From Clostridiales bacterium (GTDB taxonomy: Bacteria; Bacillota; Clostridia; Oscillospirales; Oscillospiraceae), in the NCBI GenBank assembly GCA_003516765.1, contig DPCD01000123.1:1820-7168 (forward strand): a stretch of 5,349 nt of DNA, written 5' to 3'. The position numbers and the translations under genes are program-made. Shown here piece after piece: positions 1-5,349 of this stretch (positions are counted from its first letter, which is position 1; each line of letters starts with the position of its first letter). The notes under the pieces are model-generated. The model saw nothing but the letters and a program-made list of their open reading frames with translations, did not search any database and was not told the origin of the DNA.

Positions 1-485
1 ACGGAGCCGACGGTCAGGCAGTTAAAATAGTCGTCGATGAAAATGAGAACGCCGAGGATGAATGTTGCAAACTGCGCGCCTGCGTGTGTTTTGATGTGGG
101 TTTCCGCCCAGCGGCCGAAAGCAGCCGAGCCGCCCGCAGCGTTGACCAGCGCGACGATGATGCCGAGCAGGACGAGAAACAGGAAAATGCCGGCGTTATC
201 TGCGATGGCAGCGATCAGACCTTCGTTGACGACGGCATCGAGTGCGGCGACGGGGGCGAAGTTCGTGGTGAACAGCGCCCCGACGACGACGCCGATGAAC
301 AGCGAGCTGTATGCTTCCTTGCTGACCAGCGCCAGAACGATGGCAATGACGGGCGGCAGCAGCGACCATGCCGTCTCGGCAAGGGATTTGCCGTTGGCGC
401 ACTGGATTGCCGCAGCGACGACCAGTACGAGCATCGCCGCAATGACGATGATGCGCACAAGCGCATGCGAGGTGTTCTTCTTCAT
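1..485 (-). CDS. NhaC-superfamily transporter, candidate lysine transporter (partial, N-terminal 161 residues)
   Basis: This is an integral membrane secondary transporter of the Na+/H+ antiporter NhaC superfamily, cut by the window edge. The visible 161 residues begin MKKNTSHALV and carry a hydrophobic helix at about 8-28, further hydrophobic stretches at about 41-54, 61-74 and 98-115, and another starting near 139. The hallmark IFIDDYFNCLTVGS (148-161), with its paired aspartates D151/D152, is typical of NhaC-like proteins. The ATG at 483-485 was chosen because AAGGAG (494-499) lies 8 nt upstream and because no coding signal precedes it, only a terminator and riboswitch. Family members exchange Na+ for H+ or for organic substrates. 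Control by a lysine riboswitch points to lysine import; from memory, comparative genomics of LYS elements proposed NhaC-type lysine transporters under the name LysW. The substrate is inferred, not shown by the protein sequence. Family assignment is strong; more than half of the protein lies outside the window. Confidence 0.9.
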   Translation of the reverse strand, partial: MKKNTSHALVRIIVIAAMLVLVVAAAIQCANGKSLAETAWSLLPPVIAIVLALVSKEAYSSLFIGVVVGALFTTNFAPVAALDAVVNEGLIAAIADNAGIFLFLVLLGIIVALVNAAGGSAAFGRWAETHIKTHAGAQFATFILGVLIFIDDYFNCLTVGS

Positions 486-493
486 GGTTTTGT

Positions 494-499
494 CTCCTT
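494..499 (-). promoter_or_regulatory. Ribosome binding site of the NhaC-type transporter
   Basis: On the minus strand this reads AAGGAG, with 8 nt to the ATG at 485. It lies just past the U-tract of the leader terminator, so it is transcribed only on read-through and is not itself part of the hairpin. This supports control at the level of transcription termination rather than translation initiation. Confidence 0.8.
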
Positions 500-507
500 C
501 ACAAAAC

Positions 508-539
508 AAAAAAATGCGTCATGACAGCATCATGACGCA
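508..539 (-). terminator. Intrinsic terminator of the lysine riboswitch
   Basis: On the minus strand a perfect 10-bp stem TGCGTCATGA / TCATGACGCA (530-539 and 515-524) encloses a 5-nt loop (525-529). It is followed directly by seven U residues (508-514) and, after one G, four more. This is a classic rho-independent terminator placed in the leader between aptamer and ribosome binding site, so it acts as an attenuator. Its 5' arm can alternatively pair with the 3' strand of aptamer helix P1, which is the expected switching mechanism. Confidence 0.92.
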
Positions 540-561
540 ACAGAAAAACCTGTAAAGACGA

Positions 562-725
562 CATGACAGCGCTCCGCTTTCGCGACAGTCCGCAGGATAT
601 TCTCCTGCGTCCCAGACCGGCGCCCGCAGGAACGGCATCGCCCATCTTCGGCGCGCAGCCCTTTTGCGTCCCCGGTTCCTGCCGGATTACGGACGCGACT
701 CATGCTGTGCGCAACCTCTATCACA
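562..725 (-). ncRNA. Lysine riboswitch (L box) aptamer
   Basis: This cis-regulatory RNA binds lysine and controls the NhaC-type gene downstream. Read on the minus strand, P1 pairs 718-725 with 562-569 (8 bp including wobbles), followed by the conserved GAUAGAGGUUGCGC start. P2b pairs GCGUCC (691-696) with GGACGC (666-671). The L2 loop holds CAGGAA (676-681) and the L3 loop UUCCUG (627-632), an exact six-base kissing interaction characteristic of this class. The conserved GCGCCGAAG segment follows P2. P4 is a 7-bp hairpin (603-609 with 591-597) with a 5-nt loop, and P5 is CGC-GAAA-GCG (582-584 with 575-577) ahead of the GAGCGCUGUC closing segment. The order and junction sequences match Bacillus lysC-type L boxes recalled from memory. 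With the terminator just downstream this should be an OFF switch: lysine stabilises P1 and frees the terminator. A covariance search was not run, but identification is very secure. Confidence 0.95.
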
Positions 726-735
726 ACTGCCTCCT

Positions 736-763
736 ATTATACAGAGCCGGAGAATCTTGTCAA
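736..763 (-). promoter_or_regulatory. Sigma-A promoter for the lysine riboswitch and transporter
   Basis: On the minus strand the -35 box is TTGACA (758-763) and the -10 box TATAAT (736-741), both perfect consensus hexamers separated by 16 bp. The start is expected near 728-730, only a few nucleotides before the 5' strand of P1 (718-725), exactly where a riboswitch transcript should begin. Such a strong promoter is usual when control is exerted afterwards by attenuation. Confidence 0.9.
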
Positions 764-766
764 GTC

Positions 767-795
767 TTAACGGAAACTTTCTGCAAAAATATACA
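767..795 (+). promoter_or_regulatory. Possible weak promoter for the DUF3343/desulfurase unit
   Basis: TTAACG (767-772) and TATACA (790-795) are separated by 17 bp, and each matches the sigma-A hexamers at four of six positions. A start near 802 would give a leader of about 80 nt before the ATG at 880. Its -35 box is only 3 bp from the -35 box of the opposing transporter promoter, giving a compact divergent control region. The match is modest and this is a proposal. The unit must otherwise be transcribed from here somehow, since the gene upstream points the other way. Confidence 0.35.
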
Positions 796-808
796 CAATA
801 TGCAGAAA
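778..808. repeat. 8-bp inverted repeat, possible operator
   Basis: TTTCTGCA (778-785) and TGCAGAAA (801-808) are exact reverse complements separated by a 15-bp AT-rich spacer that contains the possible -10 box at 790-795. The position and dyad symmetry fit a binding site for a dimeric regulator of the plus-strand unit. No U-tract follows, so it is not a terminator. No regulator family could be assigned from the sequence. Confidence 0.4.
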
Positions 809-865
809 CTGTGCGAGCGGGCGCGGTCCGTGTCAAACGGGCGTGCGGACGCATACGATGGGCTG

Positions 866-871
866 AGGAGG
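866..871 (+). promoter_or_regulatory. Ribosome binding site fixing the start of the DUF3343 gene
   Basis: A perfect AGGAGG lies 8 nt before the ATG at 880. This decides the start: the reading frame stays open back to an ATG at 664, but that extension overlaps the riboswitch on the other strand, has no comparable ribosome binding site, and adds residues unlike the family. Confidence 0.85.
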
Positions 872-879
872 AGTTCGCA

Positions 880-1143
880 ATGTTTGTGTATGATTTCTCG
901 TTCCGCTCTCTGACAGCTGCGCAGGACGGGCGGAGCGTTTTGCAGAACGCAGGTGTTTTTTCGCAGCTTGCGCGCGCGCCGAAACAGATTGCTGAGCAGG
1001 GCTGCGGGTATGTACTGGAGGTAGACGGTCCGGACGGCGCAGATGCGCTGACGCTGTTTTTGTCGAGCGGCGTGCGCTTCCGCCGGGTGTTCCGGCAGTT
1101 TGATAACGGCTTTGTGGAGGAGGCGGGTCATGATCTATTTTGA
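880..1143 (+). CDS. DUF3343 family protein, putative Se/S carrier-like (87 aa)
   Basis: This small soluble protein resembles the DUF3343 family (putative Se/S carrier protein-like), whose members are about 75-95 residues. The N-terminal part reads as the usual pattern: a beta strand plus FRSLTAAQDGRSVLQNAG (8-25), then a strand and ARAPKQIAEQGCGYVLEV (31-48). The family's conserved cysteine is C42 in the GCGY turn and is the likely atom-carrying residue. The C-terminal part holds a short helix and charged tail ending at residue 87. No signal peptide or membrane segment is present, so it should be cytoplasmic. The gene overlaps the next one by 14 nt, which implies translational coupling to the cysteine desulfurase-like enzyme and suggests it accepts or guides the persulfide or selenium produced there. 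The carrier role is predicted for the family, not proven. Family assignment rests on pattern recall without a profile search. Confidence 0.8.
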   Translation: MFVYDFSFRSLTAAQDGRSVLQNAGVFSQLARAPKQIAEQGCGYVLEVDGPDGADALTLFLSSGVRFRRVFRQFDNGFVEEAGHDLF

Positions 1144-2227
1144 CGCGGCAGCAACGACGCTGCAAAAGCCGTCGCAGGTGAAAAAGGCGCTGTTATACGC
1201 GATGGACCATTATGCAAGCCCCGGACGCGGCGGACATAGACCGGCAATGCTCGCTTCCGACGCGGTCTATGCCTGCCGGCAGGAGCTGGCAGCGCTTTTT
1301 GAGGCAAAGCCGGAGGACATTGTATTCACCATGAACGCCACGCATGCGCTGAACCTTGCCATCCGGTCTCTGGTGTCAGCGGGCGATGAGGTCGTGATTT
1401 CGGGCTTTGAGCATAATGCGGTGTGGAGACCGCTCAATCAGATCGGCGCGGATGTCCGCATTGCCGGACGGCGGCTGTTCGACCCGGACGATACGATCGA
1501 GGGCTTCCGCGCGGCAATCACAGAGAACACGAAGGCGGTTGTCTGCACGCACGTGTCGAACGTGTTCGGCTATGTTCTACCGGTGGAGGAAATTGCGGCT
1601 CTGTGCCGCGAGCGGGAGGTGCCGCTGATTCTCGATTGCTCGCAGTCGGCAGGGATTCTGCCGGTGTCTCTGAGAAAGCTTCCTGCGGCGTTTTTGTGCA
1701 TGCCGGGGCACAAGTCGCTCTACGGTCCGCAGGGGACGGGCGTTCTGGTCTGCGGGCATGCACTCAGCCCCCTGCTCGCCGGCGGGACGGGGAGCCTGTC
1801 CGAGCGCGCGCAGATGCCGGAGTTTACGCCTGACGCGGGCGAGGCAGGTACGCACAATGTGCCGGGCATCTGCGCGCTGCACGAGGGCGTACGGTTTGTC
1901 AGAAGCGTGGGGCTTTCGCAGATTGCCGCGCACGAAAAGATGCTCGCGCAGCTTTTGATTGCCGAGCTGGAAGCGATGCCGGGCGTGCGGGTCTTTCATG
2001 GAGCGGCGCAGACCGGCGTGGTGTCGTTTCTGCTCGAACGGGAGGATGTGGAGAAAACCGCTGCCAGACTTTCCCGGCAGGGCTTTGCGCTTCGCGCGGG
2101 GCTTCACTGCGCGCCGCTGGCGCACGAGTCGGCAGGGACGCTGCAATCCGGCACCGTTCGAGCCGGTTTCTCTGTTTTCAACACCGCACGCGAGGTGCGC
2201 GAGCTTGTCCGCGCCCTGTCTTGCTGA
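1130..2227 (+). CDS. Cysteine desulfurase family protein, class V aminotransferase fold (365 aa)
   Basis: This PLP-dependent enzyme of the NifS/Csd superfamily is expected to remove sulfur (or selenium) from cysteine (or selenocysteine), leaving alanine. The N-terminus MIYFDAAATT matches the family's opening strand. H95 in GFEHNAVWRPL corresponds to the PLP-stacking histidine, D169 in LILDCSQSAG to the aspartate contacting the pyridine nitrogen, and H194-K195 in GHKSLYGPQGTG to the Schiff-base lysine motif. C327 in GLHCAPLAHE is the candidate persulfide cysteine, followed by a GTVRAGFSVFNT segment typical of the C-terminal domain. It most resembles the TIGR01977 subgroup (EF2568-like), which often neighbours DUF3343 genes. 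The ATG at 1130 was chosen because GGAGGAGG (1116-1123) sits 6 nt upstream and the family start follows directly. An in-frame ATG at 1100 would add ten non-family residues. All key residues are present, so it should be active. Whether sulfur or selenium is the real cargo cannot be told here. Confidence 0.9.
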   Translation: MIYFDAAATTLQKPSQVKKALLYAMDHYASPGRGGHRPAMLASDAVYACRQELAALFEAKPEDIVFTMNATHALNLAIRSLVSAGDEVVISGFEHNAVWRPLNQIGADVRIAGRRLFDPDDTIEGFRAAITENTKAVVCTHVSNVFGYVLPVEEIAALCREREVPLILDCSQSAGILPVSLRKLPAAFLCMPGHKSLYGPQGTGVLVCGHALSPLLAGGTGSLSERAQMPEFTPDAGEAGTHNVPGICALHEGVRFVRSVGLSQIAAHEKMLAQLLIAELEAMPGVRVFHGAAQTGVVSFLLEREDVEKTAARLSRQGFALRAGLHCAPLAHESAGTLQSGTVRAGFSVFNTAREVRELVRALSC

Positions 2228-2255
2228 GAGAACTTCATTTTTTCCGCTTCGCCAC

Positions 2256-2284
2256 TTGCACTGCGCGCCGATTTGGAGTATAAT
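2256..2284 (+). promoter_or_regulatory. Sigma-A promoter for cdaA-cdaR
   Basis: TTGCAC (2256-2261) and a perfect TATAAT (2279-2284) are separated by the optimal 17 bp, inside the AT-rich gap after the desulfurase gene. Transcription should start near 2291, giving a leader of about 30 nt with no room for a riboswitch. This separates the c-di-AMP genes from the upstream unit. No intrinsic terminator for the upstream unit is visible, so some read-through is possible. Confidence 0.8.
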
Positions 2285-2306
2285 CACAATAATTATAAGT
2301 ATCAGC

Positions 2307-2311
2307 AGGAG
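2307..2311 (+). promoter_or_regulatory. Ribosome binding site deciding the cdaA start
   Basis: AGGAG ends at 2311 and lies 8 nt before the ATG at 2320. An in-frame GTG at 2311 overlaps this site and therefore cannot be served by it, so the ATG is the better start. Confidence 0.75.
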
Positions 2312-2319
2312 TGGCATCT

Positions 2320-3195
2320 ATGACCGCGATACGCACATTTTTTCAGGAATTCTGGAACCGTATCCCCCAGATCGGGGTTAACGATATTATTGATATTTTA
2401 ATTGTTGCATTTCTGTTCTACACCGTCATGCGCCTGATTCGCTCGACAAGCGCGGCGCGCATAGCAAGAAGCATTCTGCTTCTGCTGGTGGTGACGGGTC
2501 TGACGGAAATCTTCAAGCTCTACACGCTCAACTGGATTCTCAGTAAGATTCTGGAGATTGGCGTCATTGCGCTTGTCATCATGTTCCAGCCGGAGCTGCG
2601 GCGGATGCTCGAGCGCTTTGGCGGCAGATTCTTCTCGAACCTGATCAGCAGCAGCGGCTCTGCTTCTCCCGAACAGCAGGCAATCGAGGCGACCGTCGCT
2701 GCGTGCGAGGTCATGTCGAAGGAAAAGGTCGGCGCGCTTCTGATCTTCGAGCGCAGCATGCCGCTTGACGAATATTTCAAGACCGGCACGATCATCGACG
2801 CCAAGGTCACGGATCAGCTGCTGCGGAACCTGTTTTTCAAGAACTCTCCGCTGCACGACGGCGCCGTGATTGTCCGCGGAAGCCGCGTGGCAGCGGCAGG
2901 CTGCGTGATGCCGCTGTCTGAAAACACGCATCTTCCCGGCGGCATCGGCACGCGCCACCGCGCGGGCATCGGCACGAGCGAGGTCTCCGACGCCGTGGTC
3001 GTGATCGTCTCGGAGGAGACGGGCACCATCTCGGTTGCCATCGGCGGCATGCTCAAGCGCCACCTTGCGCCGCAGACGCTCGGAAAGCTCCTGACGAACG
3101 AGCTGATTTCGGAGCCGGAGACCAAGAGCAGTCCGGTGAAGAGCTGGTTTATGAGCCATTTCAAAACGAGGCAGGAACAAAATGAAAAGAAGTAA
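2320..3195 (+). CDS. cdaA: Diadenylate cyclase CdaA (291 aa)
   Basis: CdaA condenses two ATP into cyclic di-AMP, the second messenger that controls potassium and osmolyte homeostasis and cell-wall integrity. It sits in the cytoplasmic membrane with its catalytic domain inside. Three hydrophobic helices are visible at about 21-40, 48-67 and 71-90, followed by the conserved FQPELRRMLERFG linker (89-101). The DAC domain spans about 102-255 and contains both signature motifs: D180-G181-A182 (LHDGAVIV), which supplies a metal-binding aspartate, and G210-TRHRA (210-215), which contacts ATP. Length and domain order match Bacillus CdaA (YbbP, about 273 aa) with a slightly longer polar tail. The last 14 nt overlap cdaR, so the two are translationally coupled, fitting the known CdaA-CdaR membrane complex. 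A dedicated promoter lies just upstream. All catalytic motifs are intact and the identification is secure. Confidence 0.97.
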   Translation: MTAIRTFFQEFWNRIPQIGVNDIIDILIVAFLFYTVMRLIRSTSAARIARSILLLLVVTGLTEIFKLYTLNWILSKILEIGVIALVIMFQPELRRMLERFGGRFFSNLISSSGSASPEQQAIEATVAACEVMSKEKVGALLIFERSMPLDEYFKTGTIIDAKVTDQLLRNLFFKNSPLHDGAVIVRGSRVAAAGCVMPLSENTHLPGGIGTRHRAGIGTSEVSDAVVVIVSEETGTISVAIGGMLKRHLAPQTLGKLLTNELISEPETKSSPVKSWFMSHFKTRQEQNEKK

Positions 3196-4420
3196 ACTCA
3201 TTACCATGGCGATTTCCCTGCTGGCGGCAATCTGTCTGTGGGCATATGTGGTGACGGTGGTGAATCCCGACGGCGACACCATCATCTCCGGTATTCCCGT
3301 GACGTTTTCCGGGCAGGAGGTTCTGCGTGAGGACCAGCAGCTCGTCATCAAGGGCGACTATACCGACATGGTGAGCGTGCATTTCTACGGAAAGAATGCC
3401 GATCTCAAGAAGCTCGAACAGTATAAGGATGAAATCTCCGCTGTGGTGGATGTGTCCAAGGTCCGCAGCGCGAAGGAATACCAGCTGACCTATCAGCTGA
3501 CGCTTCCGAACGCTGTGCAGGCATCTGCGGTGCAGGATACGGACCGCAATCCGTCCGTCATCACCATTCAGGTGGAAAAGCTCGCGCGGCGCGAGATTGA
3601 GGTGCGCGGCGATTTTACGGGCGTCGAGGTGGCAGATGGGTATCTGCTGGAATCGACGAGCTTTGACTACGACACCGTGACGGTGGAAGGACCCGAGTCC
3701 ATCGTATCGACGATTTCCTGCGCGCAGATCGTCATGAGCCGGACGAATGTGGATAAGAACATCACCGAAAGTGTCGACTATACGCTTGTGGACGCCGACG
3801 GCAACGAGGTCGACACGACGGACCTGACGACGGACGTTGATACCATCGAGGTCGAGCTCGACGTGGTCAAGTACAAGCAGGTGCCGCTTTCCGTGAACTT
3901 CATTGACGGCGGCGGCGCAACCGGCGCGGATGCTGATGTGGATATTGACCCGAAGTCCATCACGCTCGCGGGCGACGCGACGGTCCTGGACAGCGTGAAC
4001 ACGATTGTCCTCGGAAACGTCGATCTCGGTGCGACGGATAACAACGCCGTTTTGTCGTTCGACATCAAGATTCCGAACGATGCGAAGAACGTGTCCGGTG
4101 AAGAATCCGCGACCGTGACCATCAAGATCAAAAACAAGCGGACGAAGGTTATCGGCGCGACAAACATTGCCTTTATCAACACCCCCGACGGCTTTGATGC
4201 CAGAAGCATCACGCAGCTGGTGCAGACGACCGTGCGTGCCTCGAACAACGAAATCGATAGGATCGCGGCAAATAACCTGCGCGTGGTGGCGGACCTTTCG
4301 GAATATACGCAGGCAGGCACCTATCAGGTCCCCGTGACCATCTACATTGACGGCTACCCTGACGCGGGCGTCATCGGCGACGATTACAAGATCGTCGTGG
4401 TCCTCGAAGCGGTAGAGTAA
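3182..4420 (+). CDS. cdaR: CdaR, YbbR-domain regulator of CdaA (412 aa)
   Basis: CdaR is a membrane-anchored partner that modulates the activity of diadenylate cyclase CdaA. A short basic N-terminus (KRSK) and one hydrophobic segment at about 6-27 anchor the protein, and the remainder should lie outside the membrane. That part can be read as four successive YbbR-like beta-rich repeats at about 31-131, 136-227, 231-317 and 321-410. Recurrent pieces include VTVEGPESIVSTI (166-178), ITLAGDATVLDSVNTI (260-275) and the VELDVVKYKQVPLSV linker (224-238). The length is within the range for clostridial YbbR proteins. The ATG at 3182 follows a weak AGGA site (3173-3176) and overlaps the end of cdaA by 14 nt, so translation probably depends on coupling. 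The extracytoplasmic part is rich in Asp and Thr. Repeat borders are estimated by eye. Function is assigned from domain plus the strongly conserved cdaA-cdaR pairing. Confidence 0.93.
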   Translation: MKRSKLITMAISLLAAICLWAYVVTVVNPDGDTIISGIPVTFSGQEVLREDQQLVIKGDYTDMVSVHFYGKNADLKKLEQYKDEISAVVDVSKVRSAKEYQLTYQLTLPNAVQASAVQDTDRNPSVITIQVEKLARREIEVRGDFTGVEVADGYLLESTSFDYDTVTVEGPESIVSTISCAQIVMSRTNVDKNITESVDYTLVDADGNEVDTTDLTTDVDTIEVELDVVKYKQVPLSVNFIDGGGATGADADVDIDPKSITLAGDATVLDSVNTIVLGNVDLGATDNNAVLSFDIKIPNDAKNVSGEESATVTIKIKNKRTKVIGATNIAFINTPDGFDARSITQLVQTTVRASNNEIDRIAANNLRVVADLSEYTQAGTYQVPVTIYIDGYPDAGVIGDDYKIVVVLEAVE

Positions 4421-4465
4421 AAAACTTGACACGAGAAAGCCGCAATCCGGCGAAAAATACGAACT

Positions 4466-4470
4466 GGAGA
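4466..4470 (+). promoter_or_regulatory. Ribosome binding site supporting a GTG start for yicC
   Basis: GGAGA lies 7 nt before the GTG at 4478. It decides for the GTG start over the in-frame ATG at 4490, which would remove the first four residues of the family-conserved MIKSMTGYGRA opening. Confidence 0.75.
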
Positions 4471-4477
4471 TGTTACC

Positions 4478-5349
4478 GTGATAAAAAGCATGACCGGCTA
4501 CGGAAGAGCCGTACAGACCTTTGAAAACCGCGAAATTACCGTAGAAATCCGCTCGGTCAACAACCGATATCTCGACTGCAGCGTCAAGCTGCCGCGCGTT
4601 TTCGGCTTTGCCGAGGACAGCGTGAAGGCAAAGGTCAAGGAGGAAATTTCGCGCGGCAAGGTCGATGTGTTCATCAGCGTCAACGTCACTGCCGGAAGCG
4701 ATATGAAGATCTCGCTCAACCGCCCGGTTCTGGAGGGGTATCTTTCGGCAATGAAAACCATTGCGAAGGACTACGAGGTAAAAGACGACATTTCCGTTTC
4801 CAGTCTCACGCGCTTTTCCGATATCTTTGTCGTCGAGAAGCAGGAGGAGGACGAGCAGCAGGCGACGCAGGAGATTCTTTCGGTCGTTTCGCAGGCGCTG
4901 TCCAAATTCTCTGCGATGCGCACGCTCGAGGGCGCGGCGCTGGAGCAGGATTTGAGAAGCCGGGCAAAGACGGTTTTGGCTCTGGTGGAGAAGGTCGAGG
5001 CGAGAAGCCCTGTAACGCTTGTCGAGTACCGCAGCCGTCTGACGCAGAAGATGCAGGAGGTTCTGCAGAACACCAACATCGACGAAGGGCGCATTCTACA
5101 GGAGGCTGCCATTTACGCGGACAAGATTGCCGTTGACGAGGAGACGGTCCGGTTAAGGAGCCATCTGTCGCAGCTGGGCGCCATGCTCACAGCCGGCGGC
5201 GCCATCGGCAGAAAGCTCGACTTTTTGCTGCAGGAGTTTAACCGCGAGGCAAACACCATTGGCTCGAAGGGCAACGATCTCGAGCAGGCGAGAACGGTGG
5301 TCGAAATCAAGGCGGAGCTGGAAAAAATCCGCGAGCAGACGCAGAACAT
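4478..5349 (+). CDS. yicC: YicC/YloC family endoribonuclease (290 codons seen, stop just outside the window)
   Basis: YicC proteins are cytoplasmic endoribonucleases; E. coli YicC has been linked to decay of the small RNA RyhB, and the Bacillus homologue is YloC. The N-terminal YicC_N domain begins with the signature MIKSMTGYGRA (1-11) and VNNRYLD (27-33). The C-terminal DUF1732 domain carries the most conserved block, AIGRKLDFLLQEFNREANTIGSK, followed by a helix ending KAELEKIREQTQN. The central part (about 120-200) is charged and helical, probably coiled coil. Family members usually end QNIE or similar at about 292 residues, so only about two residues and the stop are missing. The start is GTG at 4478, backed by GGAGA upstream and by the family N-terminus. 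It follows cdaR by 57 nt with no clear terminator, so co-transcription is possible. In many Firmicutes remA, gmk and rpoZ follow; that cannot be seen here. Confidence 0.95.
   Translation, partial: MIKSMTGYGRAVQTFENREITVEIRSVNNRYLDCSVKLPRVFGFAEDSVKAKVKEEISRGKVDVFISVNVTAGSDMKISLNRPVLEGYLSAMKTIAKDYEVKDDISVSSLTRFSDIFVVEKQEEDEQQATQEILSVVSQALSKFSAMRTLEGAALEQDLRSRAKTVLALVEKVEARSPVTLVEYRSRLTQKMQEVLQNTNIDEGRILQEAAIYADKIAVDEETVRLRSHLSQLGAMLTAGGAIGRKLDFLLQEFNREANTIGSKGNDLEQARTVVEIKAELEKIREQTQN

Noticed and set aside
37..555. Plus-strand open frames of up to 172 codons across the left end
   Set aside because: They lie antisense to the NhaC-type gene, which has family motifs and a ribosome binding site. 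The plus-strand translations are low-complexity (Ala, Thr, Met or Asp, Gln rich) and match nothing recognisable.
563..913. Plus-strand open frame of 116 codons over the riboswitch
   Set aside because: The region is explained base by base as a structured RNA on the other strand, and the translation has no ribosome binding site or family resemblance.
2190..2250. Terminator at the end of the desulfurase gene (GCGCG/CGCGC pairing and the later T-run near 2238-2243)
   Set aside because: The possible stem lies inside the coding region and is separated from the T-run by about 25 nt, too far for an intrinsic terminator.
4426..4431. TTGACA between cdaR and yicC as a promoter -35 box
   Set aside because: At 16-18 bp downstream only GC-containing hexamers such as GGCGAA and GCGAAA are found, with no acceptable -10 box, so an isolated hexamer is not enough.
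2398..4432. Long minus-strand open frames (317 and 423 codons) opposite cdaA and cdaR
   Set aside because: They are shadows caused by GC-rich codon use in the real genes. The translations are rich in Arg, His and Asp without domain motifs, and they lack plausible ribosome binding sites.
4439..4451. GCCG-CAATC-CGGC hairpin after cdaR as a terminator
   Set aside because: The stem is only 4 bp and is followed by GAAAAAT rather than a T-tract on the coding strand.

Overview
The window looks like a chromosomal segment from a moderately GC-rich Firmicute, most likely class Clostridia and possibly an Oscillospirales-type gut anaerobe. This placement is inferred from the L-box riboswitch, strong AGGAGG-type ribosome binding sites, the DUF3343/cysteine-desulfurase-like pair, the cdaA-cdaR pair and a YloC-type YicC protein. 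No phage, insertion sequence, CRISPR or RNA-gene signal was seen.

Left part (1-763, minus strand): a partial NhaC-superfamily membrane transporter runs off the left edge. Its leader is a complete lysine riboswitch with a near-consensus sigma-A promoter (TTGACA-16-TATAAT). The aptamer (about 562-725) shows P1, P2b, an exact six-base L2/L3 kissing pair, P4 and a GAAA-capped P5. It is followed by a perfect 10-bp terminator hairpin with a U-tract that ends just before the ribosome binding site. The layout is that of a lysine-repressed transcriptional OFF switch, which makes the transporter a lysine-uptake candidate rather than a housekeeping sodium/proton antiporter.

Centre (764-2227, plus strand): a divergent control region holds a possible weak promoter whose -10 box sits inside an 8-bp inverted repeat. 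It leads into a two-gene overlapping unit: a small DUF3343 protein (putative Se/S carrier-like) and a class V aminotransferase-fold cysteine desulfurase-like enzyme. Together they probably mobilise sulfur or selenium from cysteine or selenocysteine and hand it on.

Right part (2228-5349, plus strand): a good promoter (TTGCAC-17-TATAAT) drives cdaA (membrane diadenylate cyclase) and the overlapping cdaR (YbbR-repeat regulator), the c-di-AMP synthesis module. The usual third partner, glmM, is not next. Instead a yicC/yloC-family endoribonuclease gene follows after a short gap without a visible terminator, and the window ends about two codons before its expected stop.

All the protein families are known ones. 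The least routine items are the riboswitch-transporter pairing with its readable antitermination circuit, the DUF3343/desulfurase couple, and the promoter-embedded inverted repeat between the divergent units.
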